Shown here piece after piece: positions 28,525 to 39,567 of a stretch of 64,000 nt of DNA; within the stretch, counting starts at the first letter, position 1; each line of letters starts with the position of its first letter. The position numbers and the translations under genes were made by a program. The notes beneath the pieces were generated by a model. The model had not been told where the DNA came from. It saw only the letters and a program-made list of their open reading frames with translations, and made no database searches. Origin of the DNA: Devosia sp. 1566 (lineage in GTDB: Bacteria; Pseudomonadota; Alphaproteobacteria; Rhizobiales; Devosiaceae); the NCBI RefSeq assembly GCF_004005995.1, contig NZ_CP034767.1, forward strand, positions 1,674,001 through 1,738,000, given 5' to 3'.

Positions 28525-29727
28525 TTAGAACCCGTCCAGCGGAATGGCCGCAGCTAGGGTGCCGGCGGGTTGTCCGGGATCGTACTCCGGCTGCACCAGC
28601 AGCATATCGGCACGGGCCAGCGAGGAGGTATGACCGCTATCGGTTTCGCTGATCGGGAGCAAGCCCGCACCTTGGCTTGAATGCACCATTTGGGCACGCA
28701 TGAAGTGGCGCCGGGCGGTATTGGGCGGCGTGGGCGCAAGAAGCGGCAGGTGCCAGCGGGCGGGTTCGGCGACGCCGAGCCAGCGGCGGAGCGCCGGCTT
28801 GATGAAGACGGCGGCGGTCACCATGGCCGAAACCGGATTGCCAGGCAGGCCAAACACCAGGGTTTTGCCCAGAGTGCCGAACATCAGTGGCTTGCCCGGG
28901 CGCATATTGATGCGCCAGAAATCAAGCTGCACGCCGAGACTCAGCAGGATTTCCTGCACGATATCATGGTCGCCAACACTGGCGCCGCCCGTGGTGATGA
29001 CGAAGTCGGGCGCTTCGGCAAAGATGCCGGCAAGGCGCTCGGCAAGCGCCGCCCGGTTGTCGGGAGCGATCCCGTAGTCGCGGATCTCGGCGGCGTAAGG
29101 CGCAAGGAGCGGCCGCAAGCCGAAGCTGTTGGAGGCAACGATCTGGCCCGGTCCGAGAGCGGTGCCGGGCAGCACCAGTTCGTCCCCGGTGGCAAGGAGC
29201 GCTATGCGCGGCTGCATGGCGACGGGCAGCGTCGCGCAATTAGCGGCGGCCGCGACGGCCAGTTGCATGGGCGTCAGGCGCGAGCCTTTCGGAATCAGCT
29301 CTTGTCCCTGCCGGAAGTCGTGGCCAAGCGGGCGAATGCTGCGCCCGATGGGAGGTTGGGCCGCAAAGCTGACGCGGTCGCCGGTGCGGGTCGCTTCCTC
29401 CTGCATGATCACGGCATCAGCGCCCGGGGGCACGGGCGCGCCGGTGAAGATGCGCACGCAGGTGCCCGGGGCGATATCCGCGCCAAAGCCGGCGCCGGCC
29501 TGGGCGGTGCCGACGACATCTAGGATCGCGCCCGGCACGATATCGGCCGCACGCACGGCATAGCCGTCCATGGCGCTGGCGGGGAAAGGCGGCTGGTCAT
29601 GGCGGGCGAGCAGGGGCTCGGTCAGTACCCGGCCGGCGGCGGCCTCAAGCGGCACCGACTCGGTGCGGGCGGGCGGCACGCGGGCGAAAATGGCCGCGAG
29701 GGCGTCTTCAACCGGGAGCAGGCTCAT
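28525..29727 (-). CDS. moeA: Molybdopterin molybdenumtransferase
   Basis: 400 aa. MoeA inserts molybdate into adenylylated molybdopterin. FPASAMDGYAVRAADI, RIFTGAPVPPGADAVIMQEE, LLATGDELV, the block VITTGGASVGDHD, and FGLPGNPVSAMVTA are in the expected order. The ATG overlaps the moaC stop (ATGA). It is the last gene of the trp-moa block. Downstream, lexA has its own promoter region. Confidence 0.95.
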   Translation of the reverse strand: MSLLPVEDALAAIFARVPPARTESVPLEAAAGRVLTEPLLARHDQPPFPASAMDGYAVRAADIVPGAILDVVGTAQAGAGFGADIAPGTCVRIFTGAPVPPGADAVIMQEEATRTGDRVSFAAQPPIGRSIRPLGHDFRQGQELIPKGSRLTPMQLAVAAAANCATLPVAMQPRIALLATGDELVLPGTALGPGQIVASNSFGLRPLLAPYAAEIRDYGIAPDNRAALAERLAGIFAEAPDFVITTGGASVGDHDIVQEILLSLGVQLDFWRINMRPGKPLMFGTLGKTLVFGLPGNPVSAMVTAAVFIKPALRRWLGVAEPARWHLPLLAPTPPNTARRHFMRAQMVHSSQGAGLLPISETDSGHTSSLARADMLLVQPEYDPGQPAGTLAAAIPLDGF

Positions 29728-30206
29728 GGCGCCCGCTGGAAATCGCCGGACTTGCCGCCCGATTTTTCGAGTAGGCAGATCGCGGAAATAACCATCTCGC
29801 GGTCGATGCCCTTGGCCATGTCGTAAAGCGTAAGCGCCGCGGTGGAAGCCGCCATGAGGGCTTCCATTTCCACCCCGGTCTGGCCGGTGGTTTCGGCAGT
29901 CGCAAGAATGGTGATGGCGCCGGGCTCGCGCGCCTCCATCTCGACGCTGACCTTGGTGAGCGGGATGGGGTGGCAAAGAGGGATGAGCTCGGCGGTCTTT
30001 TTGGCTGCCATGATGCCCGCGACGCGCGCGACGGCCAGGGCGTCGCCCTTCTTGAGGGCGCCACCCATGATGGCGGCAATGGTTTCGGGCCGACCGCTGA
30101 TCACCGCCTGGGCGAGGGCGCGGCGGCGGGTGACTGCCTTGTCGCCGATATCAACGATCCGGGCCTCCCCGCGCTCGTTGAGATGGGTCAGCTGCGGCTC
30201 GCTCAT
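29724..30206 (-). CDS. moaC: Cyclic pyranopterin monophosphate synthase
   Basis: 160 aa. MoaC converts the MoaA product (3',8-cyclo-GTP) to cPMP in molybdenum cofactor synthesis. [16 protein letters not shown] opens the protein; [13 protein letters not shown] and [17 protein letters not shown] form the active site, with the C-terminal [10 protein letters not shown]. It overlaps trpC and moeA by 4 nt each. The trpC-moaC-moeA order is common in Alphaproteobacteria. Confidence 0.97.
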   Translation of the reverse strand: MSEPQLTHLNERGEARIVDIGDKAVTRRRALAQAVISGRPETIAAIMGGALKKGDALAVARVAGIMAAKKTAELIPLCHPIPLTKVSVEMEAREPGAITILATAETTGQTGVEMEALMAASTAALTLYDMAKGIDREMVISAICLLEKSGGKSGDFQRAP

Positions 30207-31018
30207 GGATGGGCGGCCTGGGGCACACCCTGCAGGAGGGCGCGGGTGGCGGCGACCACATCGGCCTGGCGCATCAGCGATTCGCCGACAAGGAAGGTGC
30301 CGATGCCGGCTGTGCGGTCGAGATGCTGCAGGTGTTCGTGGCCGTTGATGCCGCTTTCGCTGACCAGCACCTTGCCCGCGGGCACGCCGCCAGCAAGGTT
30401 GACCGAGGTATCGAGCCGGGTTTCGAAGGTGCGCAGATTGCGGTTGTTGATGCCGATGAACTCGGCGTCGAGCGCCAGCGCCCGGTCGAGCTCAAGCTGG
30501 TCGTGCACTTCCACCAGCGCATCCATGCCCCACTCACGGGCGCTATCGAGCAGGTAGCGGGCAACATCGTCGCCAATAGCGGCAAGGATGATGAGGATGC
30601 AGTCGGCCCCCCAGGCGCGCGCTTCGGCGACCTGGTAGGTTTCGAACAGGAAATCCTTGCGCAGGACCGGCAAGGCGGTGGCGTCGCGCGCCTCGCGCAA
30701 AAACGCCGGCGAGCCCTGAAACGAGGGCTGGTCGGTGAGGACCGAAAGGCACGTCGCACCGGCCTCTTCATAGGCGCGCGCGATCTCTGCCGGGTTGAAG
30801 TCGGGCCGGATCAGGCCCTTGGAGGGACTGGCTTTCTTGACCTCGGCGATCAAGGCGTATTCGCCGCGGGCGCGCTTGGCCTTGATGGCGGCGAGAAAGC
30901 CGCGTGGCGGGGGCTGCTCATGGGCGGCGGCAACCACTTCGTCCCAAGGGCGCAGGGCCTTGGCCGCGGCGATTTCCTCGCGCTTATAGGCTTCGATCTG
31001 CTTGAGAATATCGCTCAT
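30203..31018 (-). CDS. trpC: Indole-3-glycerol-phosphate synthase
   Basis: 271 aa TIM barrel closing the indole ring in tryptophan synthesis. [68 protein letters not shown] and LVSESGI contain the catalytic Lys and Glu residues. It is not fused to TrpF. It overlaps trpD and moaC by 4 nt. Confidence 0.97.
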   Translation of the reverse strand: MSDILKQIEAYKREEIAAAKALRPWDEVVAAAHEQPPPRGFLAAIKAKRARGEYALIAEVKKASPSKGLIRPDFNPAEIARAYEEAGATCLSVLTDQPSFQGSPAFLREARDATALPVLRKDFLFETYQVAEARAWGADCILIILAAIGDDVARYLLDSAREWGMDALVEVHDQLELDRALALDAEFIGINNRNLRTFETRLDTSVNLAGGVPAGKVLVSESGINGHEHLQHLDRTAGIGTFLVGESLMRQADVVAATRALLQGVPQAAHP

Positions 31019-32034
31019 GGGGGTGTTCCATTGGAGATGGCGACAAGGCGCTCGAGGGTTTCCCGGGCCTTGCCGCTGTCGATCATTTCGGCAGCCATGG
31101 CGGCGCCGCTGCGCAGATCGCTCACCACATCGGCCACGATCAGCGAGGCCGCGGCGTTGAGGAGGACGATGTCGCGATAGGCGCCGGGAGCCCCATCAAA
31201 GAGCGCGTGGATGGCGAGGGCATTATATTCGGGCTCGCCGCCCAGCAGGTCATTGGGATCATGGCGTGACAGGCCGGCGTCTTCAGGGGTGACTTCGAAG
31301 CTGTGAAGGTTGCCGTCAGCGATCTCGGCCACATAGGAGGGGCCAGTGACCGTAAGCTCGTCCAGCCCATCGCGACCATGCACGACCCAGGCCTTGATCG
31401 CCCGGTTGGCGAGAAGCGCGGCGGCGACCGGCTCCACCCATTCCGGGGAATAAACGCCGAGCATATAGCGCCGTACGCCAGCTGGGTTGGACTGCGGTCC
31501 GAGCAGGTTGAACATGGTGCGCACGCCCATTTCAGCGCGCGAGGGGCCGACATGACGCATGGCCGGATGATGGGACGGCGCGAACATGAAGCCGATCCCG
31601 GCCTCGTTGATGCAGCGCGAGATTTCGGCGGGGGTGAGGTCGAGCTTGACGCCGAGGGCTTCAAGGGCCTGGGAGGAGCCCGATTTGGACGACAAGGCGC
31701 GGTTGCCGTGCTTGGCGACGGGAACGCCGGCGGCGGCAACAACGATGGCGCTGGCTGTCGAAATGTTGAGCGTGCCAACACCATCACCGCCGGTGCCGAC
31801 AATGTCGATGGCGTGTTCGGGAGCGTCGACCGTCACCATCTGCTCGCGCAGGATCGACACGGCGGCAGCGATCTCACCCACCGACTCGCCCTTGAGGCGC
31901 ATGCCCATGAGGAAAGCGCCGAGCTGGGAGGGGGTCGCTTCACCGGCCATGATGGTGCGCATCACCGAGCGCATTTCCTCGCCAGTGAGATTGCGGCGGT
32001 CAGCAATCTTGGCCAGTGCCTGCTTGATGTCCAT
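31015..32034 (-). CDS. trpD: Anthranilate phosphoribosyltransferase
   Basis: 339 aa. It transfers phosphoribose from PRPP to anthranilate. The PRPP loop [17 protein letters not shown], the block [20 protein letters not shown] and [20 protein letters not shown] are diagnostic. It is separate from TrpG, unlike the enterobacterial fusion. Its start shares one base with the trpG stop. Confidence 0.97.
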   Translation of the reverse strand: MDIKQALAKIADRRNLTGEEMRSVMRTIMAGEATPSQLGAFLMGMRLKGESVGEIAAAVSILREQMVTVDAPEHAIDIVGTGGDGVGTLNISTASAIVVAAAGVPVAKHGNRALSSKSGSSQALEALGVKLDLTPAEISRCINEAGIGFMFAPSHHPAMRHVGPSRAEMGVRTMFNLLGPQSNPAGVRRYMLGVYSPEWVEPVAAALLANRAIKAWVVHGRDGLDELTVTGPSYVAEIADGNLHSFEVTPEDAGLSRHDPNDLLGGEPEYNALAIHALFDGAPGAYRDIVLLNAAASLIVADVVSDLRSGAAMAAEMIDSGKARETLERLVAISNGTPP

Positions 32035-32630
32035 CAGGCGGTCTTTCCGTTGAAGTCGCGAGCGAGGTTGAGGAAGTTCTGCAACAGCGCGTGCCCGTTC
32101 TCGGAGGCGATGCTTTCCGGGTGAAACTGCACGCCATGTACCGGCAGGCTTTCGTGCTGCATGCCCATGATCAGACCATCATCGGTGGTGGCGGTGACCT
32201 TGAGGGTAGCGGGCAGGGTGGTCGGTTCAACCACCAGCGAGTGGTAGCGCGTGGCTTCAAAGCGCGAGTTGAGACCGCGGAACAGCCCTTCGCCCGTGTG
32301 ATTGATGGCGCTGGTCTTGCCATGCACCAGTTCGGGCGCCCGCACGACGTCGCCGCCCATGGCCTGCCCGATGGCCTGATGACCAAGGCATACGCCCAGA
32401 ATGGGGATCTGCGCCTTGAAGCGGTCGATCACCGCCAGGCACACGCCGGCTTCGTTGGGGGTGCAGGGCCCGGGAGACAGGACGATGGCCTGGGGGGCCA
32501 TGGTTTCGATCTCGTCGGGGGTGATCTTGTCGTTGCGCACCACGGTGAGTTCGGCGCCAAGTTCGCCCAGATAGTGGACGAGGTTGTAGGTGAAGCTGTC
32601 GTAATTATCGATAACGAGCGTGCGGGTCAT
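32034..32630 (-). CDS. trpG: Anthranilate synthase glutamine amidotransferase component
   Basis: 198 aa class I glutaminase feeding ammonia to TrpE. The nucleophile elbow ILGVCLGHQAIGQAMGG and the His-Glu pair in VQFHPESIASENG form the catalytic triad. It may also serve as PabA with a PabB partner. The ribosome site is GGAG ten bases upstream. It is 110 nt downstream of trpE, the only real gap in this operon, and that gap holds a possible mini-ORF. Confidence 0.95.
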   Translation of the reverse strand: MTRTLVIDNYDSFTYNLVHYLGELGAELTVVRNDKITPDEIETMAPQAIVLSPGPCTPNEAGVCLAVIDRFKAQIPILGVCLGHQAIGQAMGGDVVRAPELVHGKTSAINHTGEGLFRGLNSRFEATRYHSLVVEPTTLPATLKVTATTDDGLIMGMQHESLPVHGVQFHPESIASENGHALLQNFLNLARDFNGKTA

Positions 32631-32672
32631 GGGTCTGCTCCAGCGCAGCTATGGGGAATGGGGGTTCAGAGA

Positions 32673-32744
32673 TCAGAACCAGCCCCGCCATCGATAATTG
32701 TTCGACCTCATCGTGAGGTCCACGCTGGTCTTGTCGCCGCTCAT
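32673..32744 (-). CDS. Possible 23-codon ORF between trpE and trpG
   Basis: An ATG overlaps the trpE stop in an ATGA, the same coupling seen elsewhere in this operon. The peptide begins MSGDKTSVDL and ends NNYRWRGWF, with two Trp codons just before its stop. A perfect 7-bp hairpin (32704-32710 with 32714-32720) lies in the ORF, and a second imperfect hairpin starts at the Trp codons. It may be a coupling peptide, an in-operon attenuation device or chance. I know no family for it. Confidence 0.35.
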   Translation of the reverse strand: MSGDKTSVDLTMRSNNYRWRGWF

Positions 32745-34249
32745 TGCCCGATCCTCGCCTCGCCGGCATAGCGTAGCGCTTCCTCGGCAGCGCTGAAAAG
32801 GGCGCGCGCCTTGTTTTCGCATTCCAGTTGTTCGAGGGCCGGCTGGCTATCGGCAACAATGCCGGCGCCGGACTGCACATAAAGTTTGCCGTCCTTGAGC
32901 AGCGCGGTGCGCAAGACGATACAGGTGTCCATGGTGCCATCGGCGCCGAAATAGCCCACACAGCCGCCATAGATGCCGCGACGCGACTTTTCCAGCTCGT
33001 CGATGATCTCCATGGCGCGCACCTTGGGGGCACCCGAGACCGTGCCGGCCGGAAAGCCGGCGGCGAGCGCATCGACAAAGTCGTATTGCGGATCGAGCAC
33101 GCCAACCACATTGGAGACGATGTGCATGACGTGGCTGTAGTATTCCAGAAAGAACTTGTCGGTGACCCGCACAGTGCCGGTCTTAGCGACGCGGCCCACA
33201 TCGTTGCGCCCGAGATCGAGCAGCATCAGGTGCTCGGAACGTTCCTTGGGGTCGGCCAGTAGTTCGGCCGCCAGTTCCTGGTCGCGGGTCGGCGTCGAGC
33301 CGCGCTTGCGGGTGCCGGCGATGGGCCGGATGGTGACCTCGCCTTCGCGAACACGCACGAGGATCTCGGGGCTGGAGCCCGCCACGGCGAAATCCCCGAA
33401 ATCAAGGAAATACATATAGGGGCTGGGATTGGTGCGGCGCAGCGCCCGATACAAGGCGGTCGGCGGCAGGGTGAACTCGGCCTCGAAACGCTGGCTGAGC
33501 ACGACCTGGAAGATATCGCCGGCGGCGATGTAGTCCTGCGCCCGGGCGACCATGGCGAAATACTCGTCGCGCGTGGTGTTGCTCTGGACGGCGATGTGCT
33601 GCAGGTCGGGTACGGCCGGGGTCGTTGGCAGCGCCCGCCCAAGGCGGGCGATAGCGTCATCGATCCGAGCCGTCGCGGCTTCATGGGCCTGGCGGGCGGT
33701 CACCCCCTGGCGGACGTAAACGGGCGCGGTGAGATAGAGCTCGTCCTTGACCGTGTCGAACACCGCCAGCAGCGAAGGGCGCATCAGCATGGCTTCGGGC
33801 AGCTGCAGATCGTCCGGATTGCTGTCGGGCAGCACTTCCATATAGCGGACCATCTCATAGCCCAAAAAGCCATAAATGCCGGCCGATTGAGGCGGCAGGC
33901 CTTCGGGCACCGAAATCTGGGAGTCGGCCACCAGGTGCCGCAGGGCATCAAGCGGCTGGTCGGGCAGGGGCTCGAAGGCTGTCGCGTCAAGCTGGGCCTG
34001 CCGGTTGATCCAGGCGGTGCCTTGTTCAACCTTGAGGATCACATCAGGCAGCAGGCCGATAATGGAGTAACGCCCGCGGGTCGAACCATCCTGCACCGAT
34101 TCCAGCAGGAACGTGTTGCGGCGATCCTGAGCCAGCTTGAGATAGGTGCCGATCGGCGTTTCGAGATCGGCCACGATGCGGCGCCAGACGATCTGGGACT
34201 CACCCCCGTCATAGCGATCTGCAAACTGCTGGGTGAAGTCGCTGGCCAC
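32741..34249 (-). CDS. trpE: Anthranilate synthase component I
   Basis: 502 aa. With TrpG it makes anthranilate from chorismate. The N-terminal feedback-binding element LLESVQDGSTRGRYSIIG is present, as are FQVVLSQRFE, IRPIAGTRKRG, LLDLGRNDVGRV, FPAGTVSGAPKVRAMEIIDE and the C-terminal SGAGIVADS. It is separate from TrpG, unlike the TrpE(G) fusion of many rhizobia. It begins 21 nt after ppiD, so it may be read from the ppiD promoter. I see no leader-peptide attenuator in that short gap. Confidence 0.97.
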   Translation of the reverse strand: MASDFTQQFADRYDGGESQIVWRRIVADLETPIGTYLKLAQDRRNTFLLESVQDGSTRGRYSIIGLLPDVILKVEQGTAWINRQAQLDATAFEPLPDQPLDALRHLVADSQISVPEGLPPQSAGIYGFLGYEMVRYMEVLPDSNPDDLQLPEAMLMRPSLLAVFDTVKDELYLTAPVYVRQGVTARQAHEAATARIDDAIARLGRALPTTPAVPDLQHIAVQSNTTRDEYFAMVARAQDYIAAGDIFQVVLSQRFEAEFTLPPTALYRALRRTNPSPYMYFLDFGDFAVAGSSPEILVRVREGEVTIRPIAGTRKRGSTPTRDQELAAELLADPKERSEHLMLLDLGRNDVGRVAKTGTVRVTDKFFLEYYSHVMHIVSNVVGVLDPQYDFVDALAAGFPAGTVSGAPKVRAMEIIDELEKSRRGIYGGCVGYFGADGTMDTCIVLRTALLKDGKLYVQSGAGIVADSQPALEQLECENKARALFSAAEEALRYAGEARIGQ

Positions 34250-34270
34250 TATCGTGTTTCCCGAAAGAGC

Positions 34271-36145
34271 TTACTGCGCCGTGGAGAGGGTCAGCGCCTG
34301 CTGGAGCGCCTGCTCGTTGACCCGCAGCCCCGCTTCATCTCGCACGGCGGAGACGAAATCACCGAACAAGCCGACGCGCACTTCGTTCTCGAGGCTGGCG
34401 CTGGTTTGCGGATTGAGTGGGCCTTCGGCAGGAACTGCTTCAACCACCTGGAACACCACGGTCTCACCAGCCTGATTGATGGCCATGCCATGATGATCGG
34501 GGCCGCCGTCAAAGGCGGCCGCCGCAACGAGGCCATCCACGGACGTGCCCTCGGCGCCACCGCGGTTAAAGGGCGGGCTCAACTGCGGGAACACGGAGAG
34601 CGAAGCGGCAACATCGGCCAGGGGCTCGCCGGCATTGAGGCGATCAACCGCAGCCTGGGCTTCGGTGGCGATCGCCGCGTTGATCCGCTCGGCGGTGATC
34701 GCGGCGACGACCGCATCGCGCACTTCATCAAGGGTCTGGTCGCGCGCTGGCTCGATGGCTTCCAGGTCGAACCATATATTGTTGTTGGCGCCCAGCGAGA
34801 TGGCCGGCGTGAGATTGCCTTCCTGGGCGGCAAAGATCGACTGGACCACGCGCGGACGCTCGCTTTCGGGCAAGCTCGCGATAACGGCGAGTTCTGCCCC
34901 GCTTTGGGTAACGCCTACCTCATAGAGCTCAAGACCAAAGCGCTCGGCGATTTCGCTGAGCGGCCGGAAGGCGGCGCGTAGTTCCTCGACCTGGTCGAGC
35001 ACTTCGGCGATTTCCTTGCGTGCTTCGGCCAGAGCCAGATTCTCGCGAATCTGTTCACGTGCTTCTTCCAGGCTGGTCTGACCGCCCGCTTCGATGGTCT
35101 GCACATGCACGACACGTGGGCCCGCCACGCCACTGATCACTCGGTAACCGCCGGCCGGCAGGCTAAAGGCGGCTTCGGCCAGCGTGGCGTCAGTGATTTC
35201 GGCCTGCCCTCGAGTGCCAAGATCGGTGACGGTGAGGCCGGCTTCCGCCACCACATCGGCAAAGGGGCGGCCCGAGGCGGCACCCGCTTCAAACAGCGCG
35301 GCTTGTTCGGGCGAAGCCAGAACGGCCTGCTGAATGTTGCGGCGCTCGATCGTGGTCAGGCTATCCTTGGTGCGCTCATATTCAGCGGCAACCGCCTCGT
35401 CTGAAATCGTCTTGGTTGCGGCGAGCGAGGCAGGCGACAGCGCAAGGAGCTGCACCTGGCGCGTTTCAACGGTGCGGTACTCGGCCTGGTGTTCGGCGAG
35501 ATAGGCGGCCAATTCTTCCTCGGTTGGCACCGGGGGCGTTGGAACATTGGTGTCGCTGATCACGAAGAAATCGACGGTGCGCTGATCGGCAATGTAGCGG
35601 TTGAGCATCTGGGCGGCGGTCGGGGGCAGGCTGGTGTCGCCGAATAGCGACAGCGCCAGCTGCTGGCGGCGCGCAGAATCGGCCTGGTCCTCGAAATACT
35701 CGGACTCCGACATGCCATTTTGCTGCAGCACCTGCTGGAAGACCGCGGGATCGAAGGTGCCCAGCGTGCCGCTGAAATTGGGGTCTTCCCGCAAGAATTC
35801 GCTCAGCTTCTGCTCGGAAACACCAAGCCCCATGCGGTGGGCAAGACCATCAAGGGCCGCCTCTTGCGCAAGGGACTGCAGCACCAGGCTCGGAACGCCG
35901 AAGCTCTCGGCTTGTTCGAGTGTGGGCATGGAGCCGATCTGCTGGGCGATCTGGTTAAGCTGGCCGCGATAAGCGCGCAGGAAGTCGCGCGAGCTGATCT
36001 CTTCATCGCCAACGCGAGCAACGGTGCTGCCGCCCAGGTCGGTGATGACATTGTTGATGCCAAAGCCGGCAAGCCCCACCAGGAGGAAGGCCCCCAGGAT
36101 CTTGCCCATCCAGGATTTTGCAAACAAACGCAAACTATCGAGCAT
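34271..36145 (-). CDS. ppiD: Periplasmic folding chaperone / peptidyl-prolyl isomerase (PpiD-like)
   Basis: 624 aa. A short cytosolic start (MLDSLRLFAKSWMGK) is followed by one membrane anchor near residues 14-34 and a SurA_N-type chaperone region (VARVGDEEISSRDFLRAYRG). A weak parvulin-like segment lies in the middle and a second C-terminal part follows. PpiD sits at the Sec exit and helps fold outer-membrane and secreted proteins. ATG 36145 is preferred over a 15-codon longer form because the anchor then begins as usual. It is divergent from tpiA. Confidence 0.85.
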   Translation of the reverse strand: MLDSLRLFAKSWMGKILGAFLLVGLAGFGINNVITDLGGSTVARVGDEEISSRDFLRAYRGQLNQIAQQIGSMPTLEQAESFGVPSLVLQSLAQEAALDGLAHRMGLGVSEQKLSEFLREDPNFSGTLGTFDPAVFQQVLQQNGMSESEYFEDQADSARRQQLALSLFGDTSLPPTAAQMLNRYIADQRTVDFFVISDTNVPTPPVPTEEELAAYLAEHQAEYRTVETRQVQLLALSPASLAATKTISDEAVAAEYERTKDSLTTIERRNIQQAVLASPEQAALFEAGAASGRPFADVVAEAGLTVTDLGTRGQAEITDATLAEAAFSLPAGGYRVISGVAGPRVVHVQTIEAGGQTSLEEAREQIRENLALAEARKEIAEVLDQVEELRAAFRPLSEIAERFGLELYEVGVTQSGAELAVIASLPESERPRVVQSIFAAQEGNLTPAISLGANNNIWFDLEAIEPARDQTLDEVRDAVVAAITAERINAAIATEAQAAVDRLNAGEPLADVAASLSVFPQLSPPFNRGGAEGTSVDGLVAAAAFDGGPDHHGMAINQAGETVVFQVVEAVPAEGPLNPQTSASLENEVRVGLFGDFVSAVRDEAGLRVNEQALQQALTLSTAQ

Positions 36146-36269
36146 GTGGGGCGTTCCGCTACACGAGATACAGGGCTTTACCGCTGGCAAGGCGGGGTAC
36201 TACTAGAGTTAGTGACTGCCGGGGTTAGGGCAAAGCCCGCTCCGGTGCAAGAGGCAGGAGTATACAAGA

Positions 36270-37025
36270 GTGACCCGCACCATCACCCCCCTGATCGCCG
36301 GCAACTGGAAAATGAACGGGCTTCGCGCCGCGATCGACCAGTTGGGAGAGCTAGCCAGTCTGATGACCTCGGGCGATGCCCCCCGTGCCATGGTGGTGAT
36401 TTGCCCGCCTGCGACCATTCTTCACGCCGTTGCCAATCGGGGCGCGACCAGCGGCATCATGGCCGGCGGGCAGGATTGCCACCAGGCCGCTTCGGGCGCG
36501 CATACGGGCGATCTGTCGGCACCGATGCTCGCCGATGCCGGCGCGCAATATGTGATTGTCGGGCATTCCGAGCGGCGGGCCGATCACGGGGAAAGCGACG
36601 ACCTGGTTCGCGCCAAGGCGGAAGCCGCTATTGCGGCGGGGCTCAAGCCGATCGTCTGCGTCGGGGAAACCGAAGCGCAGCGTGACAGCGGCGAAGCCGA
36701 GAGCGTCGTTGCAGCGCAGCTGGCCGCCTCGGTCCCCGATGCTGGCGCCGAGCACGGCATCGTCATCGCCTATGAGCCGGTCTGGGCCATCGGAACGGGC
36801 CGCACACCGCGCAATGAAGAGATCGCTGCCATGCACAACCGCATCCGCCAGTTGCTGGTTGAGCGGTTCGGTGAAGACGGCCAGACCGTCCGGATTCTCT
36901 ATGGTGGATCGATGAAGCCGCAGAATGCGCGCGAGATTTTGGCCATCGAGAATGTGAATGGCGGGCTGGTCGGTGGCGCGAGCCTCTTGGCAAAGGACTT
37001 CTACACCATTATCTCGGCGGTATGA
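36270..37025 (+). CDS. tpiA: Triose-phosphate isomerase
   Basis: 251 aa TIM barrel interconverting DHAP and glyceraldehyde 3-phosphate. IAGNWKMNG holds the active-site Lys, VIVGHSERR the catalytic His, [14 protein letters not shown] the catalytic Glu and flexible loop, and YGGSMKPQN the phosphate site. GTG start with CAGGAG nine bases upstream. The 124-nt gap to ppiD must hold both divergent promoters. Confidence 0.97.
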   Translation: MTRTITPLIAGNWKMNGLRAAIDQLGELASLMTSGDAPRAMVVICPPATILHAVANRGATSGIMAGGQDCHQAASGAHTGDLSAPMLADAGAQYVIVGHSERRADHGESDDLVRAKAEAAIAAGLKPIVCVGETEAQRDSGEAESVVAAQLAASVPDAGAEHGIVIAYEPVWAIGTGRTPRNEEIAAMHNRIRQLLVERFGEDGQTVRILYGGSMKPQNAREILAIENVNGGLVGGASLLAKDFYTIISAV

Positions 37026-37079
37026 GCCGATCCGGATGCTGCGCTGAAAAGCGGCGCAAGCGTCTGGCATTTGCGCGAG

Positions 37080-37110
37080 GGGGCGTGTAGAACGCCCCAT
37101 CTTTTGCTTG
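37080..37110 (+). terminator. Terminator after tpiA
   Basis: GGGGCGT (37080-37086) pairs with ACGCCCC (37092-37098) around GTAGA, followed by ATCTTTTGCTT. It ends only 16 nt before secG, so read-through or attenuation into secG is possible. Confidence 0.6.
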
Positions 37111-37126
37111 ACCGAAACTGAGATCG

Positions 37127-37642
37127 ATGGCGAACGTCCTCATTGTTGCTTACCTCCTGATCGTGCTGGCGCTTATTGCGGTGATCCTGCTGCAGCGCTC
37201 CGAGGGGGGCGCGCTCGGAATCGGCGGGGGCAGTGGCGGCGGCTTCATGACGGCCCGCGGCTCGGCCAATCTGCTGACCCGCACCACGGCGATTCTCGCT
37301 GCACTGTTTTTCGCCACCGCCATCGGCCTGACCATTCTCAACGAAGTGGATCGCGGCAGCTCGGGCATTCTTGAGCGCGCAGTCCAGACCCCCGATGGCA
37401 CCGCGCCCACCAGCGTGCTTGATGCGCTCAATTCGCTGCAAAGCTCGACCCCGTCCGATCTGCCCGTGCCCGCAGCCCCTGCCAATGACCCCGTTGCGCC
37501 CGCTGGTTCCGACCCGGTCACCGAGCCTACTGCGCCCGCTCCGGCTGCGGCCCAGAACAATGCGGCCCCAGCGGCTCCCGCTACGGACCTGCCAGTGCCC
37601 GAGGCACCGGCAACGGCCCCGGCGGCCCCGCCCGCCAACTAA
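37127..37642 (+). CDS. secG: Preprotein translocase subunit SecG
   Basis: 171 aa. The two membrane helices (about residues 5-22 and 52-72) flank the conserved loop LLQRSEGGALGIGGGSGGGF. SecG raises the efficiency of SecYEG export. The C-terminal ~85 residues are a Pro/Ala-rich, low-complexity tail, longer than the E. coli protein but usual in Alphaproteobacteria. Two hairpins follow the stop. Confidence 0.93.
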   Translation: MANVLIVAYLLIVLALIAVILLQRSEGGALGIGGGSGGGFMTARGSANLLTRTTAILAALFFATAIGLTILNEVDRGSSGILERAVQTPDGTAPTSVLDALNSLQSSTPSDLPVPAAPANDPVAPAGSDPVTEPTAPAPAAAQNNAAPAAPATDLPVPEAPATAPAAPPAN

Positions 37643-37664
37643 GCCGCAAGGCAGAACCGAACAG

Positions 37665-37692
37665 GGGGATGGCAACATCCCCTTCTTCTTTT
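37665..37692 (+). terminator. Terminator after secG
   Basis: GGGGATG (37665-37671) pairs with CATCCCC (37676-37682) around a GCAA tetraloop, followed by TTCTTCTTTT. A good intrinsic terminator 22 nt after the stop. Confidence 0.85.
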
Positions 37693-37696
37693 GTGG

Positions 37697-37717
37697 AGAG
37701 CGCAAAGGCGCTCTTTG
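37697..37717 (+). promoter_or_regulatory. Second hairpin upstream of pyrG
   Basis: AGAGCGC (37697-37703) pairs with GCGCTCT (37708-37714) around AAAG, followed by TTG and the 10-bp palindrome GATTCGAATC (37717-37726). It may be a back-up terminator or part of pyrG control. Confidence 0.4.
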
Positions 37718-37744
37718 ATTCGAATCGCTGTTTGAGTAAGGTGA

Positions 37745-39379
<1,635 letters not shown>

Positions 39380-39390
39380 GAGCCTAGCGG

Positions 39391-39567
39391 ATGGCCGAGA
39401 TCGTCAATCTTCGTACCGCCCGCAAACGCAAGGCGCGCGAGGATGAGGCCGTCAAGGCTGAGCAGAACCGAATTCTTTTCGGCCGCACCAAGGCCGAAAA
39501 GAACCAGAGCAAGGCCGAAGCGGAACTCGCCGCCCGGCGCCTCGAAGGTCACAAGCTTGAGGACTAG
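39391..39567 (+). CDS. DUF4169 family small basic protein
   Basis: 58 aa. MAEIVNLRTARKRKA, then NRILFGRTKAEK and a final RRLEGHKLED match the DUF4169 pattern, a small charged helical protein found across Alphaproteobacteria, of unknown role. It is probably cytosolic and mostly alpha-helical. It lies 11 nt after pyrG, so co-transcription is likely. Its stop overlaps the stop of the convergent serine hydrolase gene within CTAG (39564-39567). Confidence 0.85.
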   Translation: MAEIVNLRTARKRKAREDEAVKAEQNRILFGRTKAEKNQSKAEAELAARRLEGHKLED

